Shown: positions 50,732 to 59,399 of the stretch, piece by piece
Layout of the letters: every line of letters begins with the position of its first letter
Numbering within the stretch: the first letter of the stretch is position 1
From: Hyphomicrobiales bacterium
Lineage (GTDB): Bacteria > Pseudomonadota > Alphaproteobacteria > Rhizobiales > Xanthobacteraceae
Length of the DNA: 64,000 nucleotides
Direction: 5' to 3'
Assembly: GCA_016713235.1 (NCBI GenBank)
Contig: JADJPN010000002.1
Span: 434,001 to 498,000, forward strand
Made by a program: the position numbers and the translations under genes
Notes under the pieces: generated by a model
Databases searched by the model: none
What the model saw: the letters and a program-made list of their open reading frames with translations, nothing else
What the model was told of the DNA's origin: nothing

Positions 50732-51073
50732 ATGGATCGGCCGGTTCTCGTCTATACGACCTATCCTTCGCTTGTCGAGGCGGAGCAGGCGGGACGGTTA
50801 CTGGTTGAAAATGGCCTCGCGGCCTGCGTGAACATATTGCCGGGCATGCGCTCGATCTATCGCTGGCAGGGCAAGGTCGAGAATGCCGAAGAAGTCGTGA
50901 TGATCGTGAAGACGAAAGACACGCAAAAAGAAGCGGTCGCCAAGGAAGTAAAGCACAATCACAGCTTCGACACGCCCGCGATCCTGTTTCTTCCCGCCGA
51001 GGGTGGCGACAGGGCTTACATCGACTGGATCATCTCCGAGTCGAACGGGCAGGGAATTTCGCGCAAGGCTTGA
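50732..51073 (+). CDS. cutA: Divalent-cation tolerance protein CutA
   Basis: A 113-residue trimeric ferredoxin-like-fold protein. VYTTYPSLVEAEQAGRLLVE, AACVNILPGMRSIYRWQGKVE and EEVVMIVKTKD are the conserved segments; the metal-site Cys in AACVN is kept. Its role in copper tolerance is debated. A strong terminator follows the stop and serves the convergent btuB too. Confidence 0.94.
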   Translation: MDRPVLVYTTYPSLVEAEQAGRLLVENGLAACVNILPGMRSIYRWQGKVENAEEVVMIVKTKDTQKEAVAKEVKHNHSFDTPAILFLPAEGGDRAYIDWIISESNGQGISRKA

Positions 51074-51084
51074 CTGGAAATGAA

Positions 51085-51113
51085 AGGGCCGGTCGCTGGA
51101 CCGGCCCTCTTTA
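51085..51113. terminator. Terminator between cutA and btuB
   Basis: AGGGCCGGTC-gctg-GACCGGCCCT followed by CTTTATT. It lies between converging gene ends (TGA of cutA and TAA of the TonB receptor) and can work both ways. Confidence 0.85.
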
Positions 51114-51114
51114 T

Positions 51115-53007
51115 TCAGTAATCGATCTGCGGCGCAAGCTCGCCGAATTTCATCCGCATGCCGATGTAGCCGGTGGCTCCCGACGCGCGATACGAGAAAA
51201 TTTCCTCATAGCGCTCGTTGAGCAGGTTCTCGCCCCGGATGTAGAACTGCGTATTCGGTGTCGCCTGATAAGACAGGATCGCGTTGACGAGCGTGTAATT
51301 GTCGAGCGTTACGCGCGTCGGCGGAAAACCGATGAAGGCGTCGTCTTTCATCTTTCCATTATGCGAGACGATGACGCTGGCCTTGGTCTTGTTATCGGGC
51401 AGGCTGATGATCGCGGCGAAGCTCGCGGAATGCTTGGGCTTGCGGATTTCGTCGCGGCCGTCCGGGGCCTCGGTATCGGTGTAGGTGTACGTCGTTTCCA
51501 GCGTGAGCCAGTTATAGGGAATGAATTTCCCGGTGAACTCCACGCCGCGGCGTTTCGTCGTGCCGGGAGCGTTGTTTGCGGTGATACCGAAATTCACGAT
51601 CGCATCTTCGGCGTCGACCGAAAAATATGTAATGTCCGCGACCAACATCCCGTTTAGGAAAGTCTGCTCGACGCCGAAGTCCCAACCCAGCGAAGTTTCC
51701 GGCCGGAGCGTAGGATTGCCGACGAATGTCAGGCCAAATCCGAACTGCTCATAAAATGTCGGCAGTGTGATGCCGGTGCCGACGCTCGAGTGGATGCGCG
51801 TGCCGTTGCCAATTTTCTGCGAGCCGGCGACGCGCCAGCTTGTGAAATCCTGAAACACGTCGTGGAAGTCGTGACGCACCGCGCCGGAGACCGTGAGGCC
51901 GGTGTTGAAATTCATGATGTGTTCGAAGGCGAGGCCGGTCCGGTCGCGCTCCGCGCTCGTGCCGCCGACCAGATACTGCTCGTTCTTCCAGTCCAGCAGG
52001 AAGGTCGAGGTGTTCTGTACGCTGCCAACATTGAAGTTCAGGACGCCCTTGTAATCAGCGCCACTGCCCTTGGTGTTGGTCGCACGGAATGTCGTGAAAC
52101 AGGTCGGGCAACGTGAGGTCAGATCTTCCTGCCGCACGTAATAGCCGAAGCGCTGAACGAACATGCCGTCGAACGAGCGCGTGTTGAGGTTGATACGCGC
52201 GTGCGTATTCTGCTGAACGTCCTGCGCATAGCGGTCGTCGATCGGAACGACGATTTCGGGGTCGTACTGTACCTTGCGGTCGGTATGGCGGATCACACCT
52301 TCGATGTTGATCTGTTCCGAAATATCCGCGCCGATCTTTGCATTTGCAGTGAAGGCGCGGTTGCCGTCACGCTCGTTGCCGAGGCGCGAGATGTTATGGC
52401 CGTCGGTGTCGCGGTGCTGGAAACTGAAAGCGCCGTAAAGCGCACCGTTCGAGCCGCGCAATGTCGTGCTAAGGAGCGAGCTGTTCTGCGTGCCGGCTTC
52501 GGTCCGGAACGTGAGTTCAGGCTTTTTCATCCCGCGGCCGGAAACCGTATAGATCGCGATCACGCCGGTCTGCGCGTTGCCGCCGTAAATGCCCGACTGC
52601 GGGCCACGCACGATCTCGATGCGGTCGATATCGTCGATCAGAAAATCGGCAAAATCGAAATCGCCGCCGTCCAGACGCCCGACCGGAACGTCGTCGATCA
52701 CGACCTGAATGTGATTTGCCTCGCCACCACGAATGCGGACCTGCGTAAGCCCGCCTTTATTGCCGGCGGCGTTGACATGCACGCCGGGCACGGTGCGCAG
52801 CGCATCGGCGACGGTTTCGACGCCACGGCGGCGCAACTCGGTGCCTTGCAACACAGTGACGCTGGCGCCGACGCGATCGGCCGGCTGTGGCGTCTGGTTT
52901 GCGGAGATTACGAGGTCCGGCAACGCGATGGTCTGCGCTTGCGCGGTAGAGAACGAGAAGGGAAGTGCGATCAGCGCGAGTGCGCGCACACCGGATAAGC
53001 GAAACAT
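51115..53007 (-). CDS. btuB: TonB-dependent receptor, BtuB-like (cobalamin)
   Basis: A 630-residue outer-membrane receptor. A signal peptide (ALALIALPFSFSTAQA) and a short TonB-box region (LPDLVISANQTPQPA) precede the plug (GASVTVLQGTELRRRG, RTVPGVHVNAAG, RIRGGEANHIQVVIDDVPV) and a 22-strand barrel ending with aromatic residues in MRMKFGELAPQIDY. A cobalamin riboswitch lies in its leader, which marks it as a cobalamin or cobinamide importer of the BtuB type. ATG 53007 gives the proper signal peptide; the longer frame upstream is only the riboswitch read as protein. No btuCDF is in the window. Confidence 0.9.
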   Translation of the reverse strand: MFRLSGVRALALIALPFSFSTAQAQTIALPDLVISANQTPQPADRVGASVTVLQGTELRRRGVETVADALRTVPGVHVNAAGNKGGLTQVRIRGGEANHIQVVIDDVPVGRLDGGDFDFADFLIDDIDRIEIVRGPQSGIYGGNAQTGVIAIYTVSGRGMKKPELTFRTEAGTQNSSLLSTTLRGSNGALYGAFSFQHRDTDGHNISRLGNERDGNRAFTANAKIGADISEQINIEGVIRHTDRKVQYDPEIVVPIDDRYAQDVQQNTHARINLNTRSFDGMFVQRFGYYVRQEDLTSRCPTCFTTFRATNTKGSGADYKGVLNFNVGSVQNTSTFLLDWKNEQYLVGGTSAERDRTGLAFEHIMNFNTGLTVSGAVRHDFHDVFQDFTSWRVAGSQKIGNGTRIHSSVGTGITLPTFYEQFGFGLTFVGNPTLRPETSLGWDFGVEQTFLNGMLVADITYFSVDAEDAIVNFGITANNAPGTTKRRGVEFTGKFIPYNWLTLETTYTYTDTEAPDGRDEIRKPKHSASFAAIISLPDNKTKASVIVSHNGKMKDDAFIGFPPTRVTLDNYTLVNAILSYQATPNTQFYIRGENLLNERYEEIFSYRASGATGYIGMRMKFGELAPQIDY

Positions 53008-53191
53008 GGATAGGACCCATTGACTGTCGTTGGACAAGTCGCGGAGGCGCGCAAAAGCGCGAGGCCAAAAGCCCCGTTCCTTCGACAAGCCTGTTCGAGA
53101 TGCAGCCCCACCTGCGCCCCCGCAACGGTTCACGTCTTCACGTGTCACCGCTGCGGTTGTCCGCACCGATCGCACGCCCCGCGCGCCGGTA

Positions 53192-53395
53192 GGGTGACTG
53201 ATGCGGTCGGTCTCCTGGCTCGCGGGTCGTCGCGTCTCGCTCCGCCTTCCCAGACTGTTCGTCCAGTGGCACTTGAAGCGAGGGCTAGCGCTTACAGTTG
53301 CGGGGGCAGCTACGGATTCGGACCTGAAAAACGCGATCCACACCGTATTCCCATGTTCTTTGCGGCTTGCGCCACGCAGAACACCGTCATCAGTC
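53192..53395 (-). ncRNA. Cobalamin (AdoCbl) riboswitch
   Basis: On the minus strand GGGAATACGGTG, then TCCGTAGCTGCCCCCGCAAC followed by TGTAAGCG, GCCACTGG, CTGGGAAGGCG and AGCCAGGAGACCGACC occur in the canonical order and spacing of the cobalamin riboswitch, including the B12 box (GCC-CACTG). It precedes btuB by about 190 nt, and ligand binding should shut down receptor expression when cobalamin is abundant. Confidence 0.95.
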
Positions 53396-53447
53396 TTCAT
53401 CTAAACGCGGTAACGGCGGTCGAGTCAATTCTCCGCAAGACAAGCAA

Positions 53448-53918
53448 ATGGCTTGGCGCGAAGATCGCCGCCCCGATGCGGTGGATTCGATGAAGAAGCG
53501 CAGAGACAACATTCCCGGCGAAGTCGCGAAAGTGTATCGAGACTATGCGCCGAAGCTGCGCGGCAAGTTGAGCGCGTTGCGCAGTCTCATTCTGAAGACC
53601 GCGACGAAGACCGAAGGCGTCGGTCCGCTCGAAGAAGCGCTCAAGTGGGGTCAGGCGAGCTTTCTTACGGTTAAGTCGGGAAGCGGCAGTACGATTCGAA
53701 TCGATCGCATGAAGAACAGCGACGAGAAGTACGCGCTCTATTTCCACTGCCAGACCGGTCTCGTCCCGGCATTTCGAGAACTTTATCCGGAGAAGTTCGA
53801 GTTTTCGGGCAACCGCGCCATCGTTCTGGATGTGAACAAGAAGCCCGACGAGAAGGCGCTCGCGCACTGCATCGCGCTCGCGCTGACGTATCACGCGCGG
53901 AAAGCGGGGAAGAAATGA
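53448..53918 (+). CDS. DUF1801 domain-containing protein
   Basis: A 156-residue YdhG/DUF1801-type protein. KLRGKLSALRSLILKTATK, LEEALKWGQASFLT and TIRIDRMKNSDEKYALYFH are the conserved stretches of this small alpha/beta fold of unknown function. Starts at 53448 or 53490 (MKKRRDNIPGE) are both open; neither has a clear ribosome-binding site. Its stop overlaps the next ATG by 4 bases, coupling it to the ABM protein. Confidence 0.82.
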   Translation: MAWREDRRPDAVDSMKKRRDNIPGEVAKVYRDYAPKLRGKLSALRSLILKTATKTEGVGPLEEALKWGQASFLTVKSGSGSTIRIDRMKNSDEKYALYFHCQTGLVPAFRELYPEKFEFSGNRAIVLDVNKKPDEKALAHCIALALTYHARKAGKK

Positions 53919-54214
53919 TTTTAGAAGCCGCGATATTGAATGTGAAGCCGGGGCAGGAGAACGCATTTGAAGTAGCGATGCGCAAAGCGCGCCCGCTCAT
54001 TGCCGCAACCCCGGGATTTATTGACATCAGCGTGCAGCGTTCGATGGAGACGCCTTCGAATTACCTGTTGCTGGTCCGCTGGGAGAAACTCGAGGATCAC
54101 ACGCTTGGTTTCCGGCAGTCGGATCGCTTTCAGGAGTGGCGCAAGGCGCTGCACCACTTCTACGATCCGTTTCCGGTCGTCGAGCATTACGAAGAAAATT
54201 TTCTGGCAAAATAA
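53915..54214 (+). CDS. Antibiotic biosynthesis monooxygenase (ABM) family protein
   Basis: A 99-residue dimeric ferredoxin-like ABM protein. MILEAAILNVKPGQENAFEV, TPGFIDISVQRSMETPSNY, LLLVRWEKLEDH and FQEWRKALHHFY fit the family, whose members include heme degraders and small quinone monooxygenases. ATGA overlap with the DUF1801 gene. A bidirectional terminator follows. Confidence 0.87.
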   Translation: MILEAAILNVKPGQENAFEVAMRKARPLIAATPGFIDISVQRSMETPSNYLLLVRWEKLEDHTLGFRQSDRFQEWRKALHHFYDPFPVVEHYEENFLAK

Positions 54215-54215
54215 A

Positions 54216-54239
54216 AAGGCCGCCATTGCTGGCGGCCTT
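54216..54239. terminator. Terminator between ABM and MBL genes
   Basis: AAGGCCGCCA-ttgc-TGGCGGCCTT preceded by AATAAAA, between convergent gene ends. A-run and T-run flanks allow function in both directions. Confidence 0.85.
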
Positions 54240-54260
54240 CCGGATCCGATGTAACCCGAC

Positions 54261-55226
54261 TTAAGCGTTCGAAAGACGATAGCCGTCTTTCGTCTTCTCG
54301 ATCCGGCCTAGTGACGGGAAGGGAAAGTGGAAGCCTTGCACGCGAATCTTGTCTTTCGCGAGCATGTCGTATGTCTTGCGGCGCGTTTCTTCCGCCTGCT
54401 TTGCATCCTGATCGAACTGCACGTGCCAGCCCGGATTGGCGACAAAGAGAGACGGGACGTTGGTCACGTCGGACTGAACGAAGACGCGGTCATTGCCGGT
54501 GCCGAGGATATAAGAGGTATGGCCCGGCGTGTGACCGGTGGTGGCGACGGCCATCAGGCCCGGCACGACATCCTTGCCGTGCTGATACTGCGTGACCTTG
54601 TTCTTAAGACCGTCGGCGAAAACCCGCTTCACGTTCGCGAATGCAGGTTTGCGGCCATCGGGTGCGCGGCTCACTTCGCCTTCGTCGGTCCAGTATTTCC
54701 ACTCTGCTGCCGGCACATGAACCTGCGCGTTTGGATAAGTCGGGTTCGTGCCGTTCAGCAATCCGTTGATGTGATCGCCGTGGAAATGCGAAATCACGAC
54801 GTCGGTTACCTTTGCCGGATCGTATCCGGCGGCGGTGAGGTTCTTCACCGTGTTGCCGACGTTCGGATTCTGCGCGTTCGCGGCCGGACCCATGCCGGCG
54901 TCGATCAGAACGATGCGGTTGCCGTTTTTAAAGACCACCGGATTGAACGGAATGCTGAGCTTCTCGGTGTCCAGCTTGGCTGCGGCCAGAGCCTTCTGCA
55001 CTTGCTCCTTCGACTGGTTCACGACAAAGCGGTCCGGCAGGGGGAACGTATTCACGCCGTCCGCGAGACCGGCGACTTCGATCGCGCCGACCTTGTACTT
55101 ATTGAAACTCGCTGATTGCGCCATTGCTGAATTGAAGAATGCTTCGATGAAACCCGGTGCGAGCGAAAGTGCTCCGGCGGCGGCAGTGCTGCCAGCAAGC
55201 ACGGTGCGGCGTGAAAGTTCGGTCAT
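54261..55226 (-). CDS. Tat-exported MBL-fold metallo-hydrolase
   Basis: A 321-residue metallo-beta-lactamase-fold enzyme exported by Tat: MTELSRRTVLAGSTAAAGAL, cut near SAMAQSA. Metal motif VVISHFHGDHINGLL (HxHxDH, about residues 140-150), later His in TGHTPGHTSYILG, Asp in FVQSDVTNVPS and terminal His in VQGFHFPFPSL. Resembles quorum-quenching lactonase or N-acyl hydrolase-like periplasmic members; substrate unknown. ATG 55226 follows GGGAGC; frames reading further upstream are antisense to the next gene. Confidence 0.9.
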   Translation of the reverse strand: MTELSRRTVLAGSTAAAGALSLAPGFIEAFFNSAMAQSASFNKYKVGAIEVAGLADGVNTFPLPDRFVVNQSKEQVQKALAAAKLDTEKLSIPFNPVVFKNGNRIVLIDAGMGPAANAQNPNVGNTVKNLTAAGYDPAKVTDVVISHFHGDHINGLLNGTNPTYPNAQVHVPAAEWKYWTDEGEVSRAPDGRKPAFANVKRVFADGLKNKVTQYQHGKDVVPGLMAVATTGHTPGHTSYILGTGNDRVFVQSDVTNVPSLFVANPGWHVQFDQDAKQAEETRRKTYDMLAKDKIRVQGFHFPFPSLGRIEKTKDGYRLSNA

Positions 55227-55544
55227 AAATTGCTCCCTGCGGTGGCCCCGTTCCGGCGGGACTCTCCCGAGGTATTTTAACAGGAATTTTATTGCGGCGA
55301 TGCAACGGCAGGTGGCCTGTACGCTTATTCGCCGCGCTGCGGAAAAGCGGGGCTGGACCGGAATCGCTCCTTCCGCGATTATCCGCTGCCCCGGCGGATT
55401 ATCCGGTTGGGGTTCAGCCGTAGAGCGAACAAACTTCCGGTCCGGAAGCCAAACAAGCCCAATTTTTGTAGAAGACGGCGGCGATCTTTCACGCCGTATC
55501 GAAGGGGTTCCGCCTCGCGGAGCCAGTGACCTCGAGGAATTTGC
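55227..55544. other. Intergenic region, 318 bp
   Basis: Divergent promoter region of the MBL hydrolase and the spermidine-synthase fusion gene. A continuous 82-codon plus-strand frame from ATG 55301 ends in an ATGA overlap with the next start, but its Gly/Ser/Arg-rich composition is not convincing. No RNA element or palindrome recognised. Confidence 0.35.
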
Positions 55545-57899
55545 ATGAACGCGAAGAAGACCCCCGCCGTGAAAAAGGCGCCCGCCAAGAAGAAGGCGGC
55601 CGCCGCGGCCAAGGCTCCGGTCGAAAGAAAATCGGGCGAAGCGTCCGCGCTCGGAATCCTGCTGCCGCTGTTTACGCTCGCAATCTTCGTCAGCGCCGCA
55701 CTTCTCTTCTTCGTGCAGCCGATGTTCGCGAAAATGGTGCTGCCGAAGCTCGGCGGCACGCCGGCGGTGTGGTCGGTCGCGATGGTGTTTTTCCAGACCG
55801 TGCTGCTCGCCGGTTATGCCTATGCGCATTTCCTGACGCGTAATCTTCAGGGTCGGCAGGCGGTCATGATCCATATCGCCGTCATGGCGGCGGCGATCCT
55901 GTTCCTGCCGCTCGGTATCGCGAGCGGATGGACCAAGCCACCGGCATCCGGCGAGGCGTTCTGGCTGCTCGGCCTGTTCGCGGTCTCGATCGGTCTGCCG
56001 TTCTTCGCGCTTTCCGCAAATGGTCCGCTGCTTCAGGCGTGGTTCGCGCGAACCGCACACCCGGCGGCGAAGGATCCTTACTTTCTTTATGCCGCGAGCA
56101 ATGTCGGCAGCTTCCTTGCGCTGCTTGCTTATCCGTTCGCGGTCGAGCCGCTTACGCGTTTGCAGCAGCAGACGTTCGGTTGGTCGGCGGGGTTCGTTCT
56201 CCTGATTGTGCTGATCGCGGGTTGCGGGTACTTGATCTGGAACACGAAAGACCTAAAGGCGGCGAAGGCTTCGGAAGGCGAGACCGCCGGCAAGCCGACC
56301 TGGTCAGAGGCTGCGGTCTGGGTCGCACTCGCTGCGATTCCGTCGGGCTTGTTGATCGCGGTCACCAGCCATATTTCGACCGATGTCGCGGCAGTGCCGT
56401 TCCTCTGGGTCGTGCCGCTCGCGCTTTATCTCCTGACTTACGTGCTCGTGTTCTCGCGCTTTGCGGCTTACGTGCATCAGGCCGCGGTAATTTTGCAGCC
56501 GCTGTTCATCGCCGCGCTGATCGCGAGCCAGGTGTTCGAAGGCTTCGATTCGATCTTCTGGATTCTGACGATCCACATCGCGGCGTTCTTCTTCACCGCG
56601 CTCGTCTGTCATGGCGAACTCGCGCGGCTGCGTCCGGCGCCCGCGTATCTCACCGAATTCTATATGTGGATGTCGGCGGGCGGCATGCTCGGAGGCATCG
56701 CGGCCGCGCTCATTGCACCGCAGATTTTCAACTGGGTTGCCGAGTATCCGATCCTGATCGTGCTCGCGCTGTTGTGCCGTCCGGGCTGGATCTGGCCGAC
56801 CGGACGCTACGCGACGGTCTTCTTCTGGCTCGCGCTTGCGATCGTTGCCGCGGCGGCACTCGCGCCTGCGTTCGGGTATCGCGTGCCGCTGCTCTCCGAT
56901 CTTGCACCAGGCACTTATACCTACATGAAGTGGGTGATCGGCGCGCTGCTCGTCGCATCGATCCTGATCTCGTTCGACTCGGTGAAGTACGCGTACATCA
57001 TCGCGTTGTGCTTCCTCACTATCAAAGCCTACGAGAATATCGACTCGCGCACGCGCCATACGCTCCGAAGCTTCTTCGGCGTGCACAAGGTCACCGACAG
57101 CTATGACAGCCGCTTCCGTGTTCTTCTGCATGGCACGACCATTCACGGCGCGCAGCGCATGATGACCAATGACTTCAAGCCCTATTCGGGCCGACCTGAG
57201 CTGACGACCTACTATTATAAGTCCGCAGCAATCGCACAGGCAGTGGCGCAGGCGAGGTTGAACAAGAACGGGCCGATCAATTACGCAGTCGTGGGCCTGG
57301 GTACCGGCACGCTCGCCTGTCACAAGCAGGAGAAGGATTCCGTCACCTATTACGAGATCGATCCCACCACGATCGAGATCGCGACCAATCCTTCGCGCTA
57401 CGGTTTCAGCTTCCTGCAGCAATGCGCACCGGACGCGAAGATCGTGCTCGGCGATGCTCGGCTCACCATCGCCGACGCTCCGGACGGGAGCTACGATTTC
57501 ATCGTCATCGACGCGTTCTCTTCGGATGCAATTCCGGTCCATCTGATGACGAAGGAAGCGGTCGAAATCTATAAACGCAAACTCGCGCCGCGCGGCGTCC
57601 TCGTCATGCACATCTCGAACCGTCATCTTGAACTCGCGTCCGTTGTCGCGGGCATCGCGGCCGCGAACGGCATGGTGGTCCGCACTCACAACACGACCGA
57701 AGGCGATACCGAGGTCAGCGACGAAGACTACAAGTTCTCGGGCACCGTCAGCGCGATCGTGAACAAGCCGGAGGATTTCGGCGCGCTCGACGAGGCCAGG
57801 CATTGGAACGATGAGAACGTGGATCCGCAGCAGTGGGTCTGGACCGACGACTATTCCAACGTGCTCGGCGCTATGCTCCGTCACTCGCGGGGCTACTGA
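55545..57899 (+). CDS. Fused membrane (MFS-like) / spermidine synthase-like protein with basic N-terminal tail
   Basis: A 784-residue fusion. Residues 1-32 are a Lys/Ala/Pro tail (KKTPAVKKAPAKKKAA). The membrane half (about 40-480) has around twelve helices, opening with LLPLFTLAIFVSAALLFFVQPMFAKMVLP, which is the family signature. The C-terminal half (about 520-784) is a spermidine-synthase-type Rossmann domain with YAVVGLGTGTLACH, a YYEIDPTTIEIA segment, and FIVIDAFSSDAIPVHLMT. The aminopropyl acceptor and donor are unproven for such fusions; they may move and modify a polyamine-like substrate at the membrane. Cytosolic tail resembles histone H1-like basic tails. Confidence 0.9.
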   Translation: MNAKKTPAVKKAPAKKKAAAAAKAPVERKSGEASALGILLPLFTLAIFVSAALLFFVQPMFAKMVLPKLGGTPAVWSVAMVFFQTVLLAGYAYAHFLTRNLQGRQAVMIHIAVMAAAILFLPLGIASGWTKPPASGEAFWLLGLFAVSIGLPFFALSANGPLLQAWFARTAHPAAKDPYFLYAASNVGSFLALLAYPFAVEPLTRLQQQTFGWSAGFVLLIVLIAGCGYLIWNTKDLKAAKASEGETAGKPTWSEAAVWVALAAIPSGLLIAVTSHISTDVAAVPFLWVVPLALYLLTYVLVFSRFAAYVHQAAVILQPLFIAALIASQVFEGFDSIFWILTIHIAAFFFTALVCHGELARLRPAPAYLTEFYMWMSAGGMLGGIAAALIAPQIFNWVAEYPILIVLALLCRPGWIWPTGRYATVFFWLALAIVAAAALAPAFGYRVPLLSDLAPGTYTYMKWVIGALLVASILISFDSVKYAYIIALCFLTIKAYENIDSRTRHTLRSFFGVHKVTDSYDSRFRVLLHGTTIHGAQRMMTNDFKPYSGRPELTTYYYKSAAIAQAVAQARLNKNGPINYAVVGLGTGTLACHKQEKDSVTYYEIDPTTIEIATNPSRYGFSFLQQCAPDAKIVLGDARLTIADAPDGSYDFIVIDAFSSDAIPVHLMTKEAVEIYKRKLAPRGVLVMHISNRHLELASVVAGIAAANGMVVRTHNTTEGDTEVSDEDYKFSGTVSAIVNKPEDFGALDEARHWNDENVDPQQWVWTDDYSNVLGAMLRHSRGY

Positions 57900-58247
57900 T
57901 TACTGGCTGGCCTGCGCGCAGATTTCCCTGGTGCGGGCCGCAATGTTGTCGGTGGCGGCGAACCGGCGTTTTGCCGGCTCGTTGGTGCGGCATCGCTGCT
58001 CGGCGTATTCACGCATGGCGTTTGATATGCGGGTGAGATCGCGCATGGTCTTGCAGGCAGCGTCGTAGTCCTTGCGGCCGAGCTCGTCGATCGCCTTGCG
58101 CTGCAAATCGGCGTGTATCGCGCGGCCGTCCTCCCACATCTTTCTGCACGGGTCGGCGCTCGCCGGAGCGGCGAGGACCAGCAGCGCCAGAACTCCCACA
58201 ATCGTCGTGCGGACCGTCGTTCCGGCATCTCCGGACCCTGCATTCAC
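57900..58247 (-). CDS. Hypothetical exported protein, 115 aa
   Basis: Unrecognised. A hydrophobic signal (TIVGVLALLVLAAPASA) is followed by a helical domain with four Cys (DPCRKMW, AACKTM, QRCRTN, EICAQA), probably two disulfides in the periplasm. The start codon used is GTG 58247; a shorter start within the signal region is possible. Its stop touches the stop of the spermidine-synthase fusion on the other strand. Confidence 0.65.
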   Translation of the reverse strand: MNAGSGDAGTTVRTTIVGVLALLVLAAPASADPCRKMWEDGRAIHADLQRKAIDELGRKDYDAACKTMRDLTRISNAMREYAEQRCRTNEPAKRRFAATDNIAARTREICAQASQ

Positions 58248-58355
58248 CAGAGCCGGGAAGTATTGTGGTCAAAAGCGCTTCGCCTTGCTATAGGCTGTCC
58301 GCATGCGCCGGAAGGCGGATTTCCGGTCTAACCCATTGAAATTTCGAGGCTAAGA

Positions 58356-59399
58356 GTGACGGCCGTTCATCATAAGTTTGTCCTCCCCGCGCTCGATATG
58401 TCCGGAAAGCCGGTGCTCGTCTCCGGCGGCACTGGCTCCTTCGCGCGGGCTTTTGTCGACACGCTGCTCACGAAAAACGCGCCGCGCCGGCTCGTGGTGT
58501 TCTCGCGCGACGAGCAGAAACAGGACACCATGGCGCGCGAAATCGCGGCTGCGCACCCTAACGCGGCAGACCGCATGCGCTATTTCATCGGCGACGTGCG
58601 CGATCTCTCGCGGCTCGAACTCGCGATGCGCGACATCGACTATGTCGTGCACGCCGCGGCGATCAAGATCATTCCGATTGCCGAATACAACCCGTTCGAA
58701 ACGATCCTCACGAACGTGCATGGCGCGGAAAACGTCGTGAAGGCGTCGCTGCGTAACGGCGTGAAGAAGGTCGTTGCGCTTTCCACCGACAAGGCTGCGA
58801 ACCCGATCAATCTTTACGGCGCCTCGAAGCTCGCTTCCGACAAAATCATGGTGGCTGCGAACAATCTCGCCGGCCGCGATGGCGCGAAATTCGCGGTGGT
58901 GCGTTACGGCAATGTGATCGGCTCGCGCGGCTCGGTCGTGCCGCTGTTCGATGGCCTGATTGCAAAGGGCGCCAAGGCGCTGCCGATCACCGATCCGCGC
59001 ATGACCCGCTTCTGGATTACGCTCGAGCAGGGCGTGAATTTCGTGCTTTCGTCGCTCGGCCTCATGAATGGCGGCGAGTTGTTCGTGCCGAAGATTCCCT
59101 CGATGAAGATGACCGAACTTGCCCGCGCGATGGCGCCCGGCTTGCCGCACGATATCGTCGGCATCCGCCCCGGCGAAAAGCTGCACGAAGTGATGATCAC
59201 CGAAGACGATGCGCGGCTCACGATCGAGCTCGACGACCGCTATGTGATCTGCCCGGTGTTGCCGCGGTGGTCCAGCGAGCATCTGAAGGCTGCGGGTGCA
59301 AAACCCGTAGGCGAAGAATTCCGGTACTCGTCGGAAATCAACACCGAGTGGCTGGATGCAGCACTTCTGAACGGGCTGATCGGCCGTAAGGCGGCATGA
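58356..59399 (+). CDS. pseB: UDP-N-acetylglucosamine 4,6-dehydratase (inverting)
   Basis: First enzyme of pseudaminic acid biosynthesis, an extended SDR of 347 residues converting UDP-GlcNAc to UDP-2-acetamido-2,6-dideoxy-beta-L-arabino-hexos-4-ulose. VLVSGGTGSFARAFVDTLL is the nucleotide-binding motif; STDKAANPINLYGASKLASDK gives the Met/Tyr/Lys-type active site; VPKIPSMKM, GIRPGEKLHE are PseB-specific. Start is GTG 58356. pseC follows with a 4-bp overlap, so the two are translated together. Confidence 0.93.
   Translation: MTAVHHKFVLPALDMSGKPVLVSGGTGSFARAFVDTLLTKNAPRRLVVFSRDEQKQDTMAREIAAAHPNAADRMRYFIGDVRDLSRLELAMRDIDYVVHAAAIKIIPIAEYNPFETILTNVHGAENVVKASLRNGVKKVVALSTDKAANPINLYGASKLASDKIMVAANNLAGRDGAKFAVVRYGNVIGSRGSVVPLFDGLIAKGAKALPITDPRMTRFWITLEQGVNFVLSSLGLMNGGELFVPKIPSMKMTELARAMAPGLPHDIVGIRPGEKLHEVMITEDDARLTIELDDRYVICPVLPRWSSEHLKAAGAKPVGEEFRYSSEINTEWLDAALLNGLIGRKAA

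Noticed and set aside
51115..53400. 761-codon version of the TonB receptor
   Set aside because: The extra 131 N-terminal codons translate the cobalamin riboswitch and its spacer. The signal peptide starts at ATG 53007.
55301..55548. 82-codon ORF overlapping the fusion gene start (ATGA)
   Set aside because: No ribosome-binding site, no recognisable family, Gly/Ser/Arg composition typical of chance frames in GC-rich DNA.
54261..56060. 599-codon version of the MBL hydrolase
   Set aside because: Upstream of ATG 55226 the frame is only antisense to the spermidine-synthase fusion gene; the Tat signal starts at 55226.
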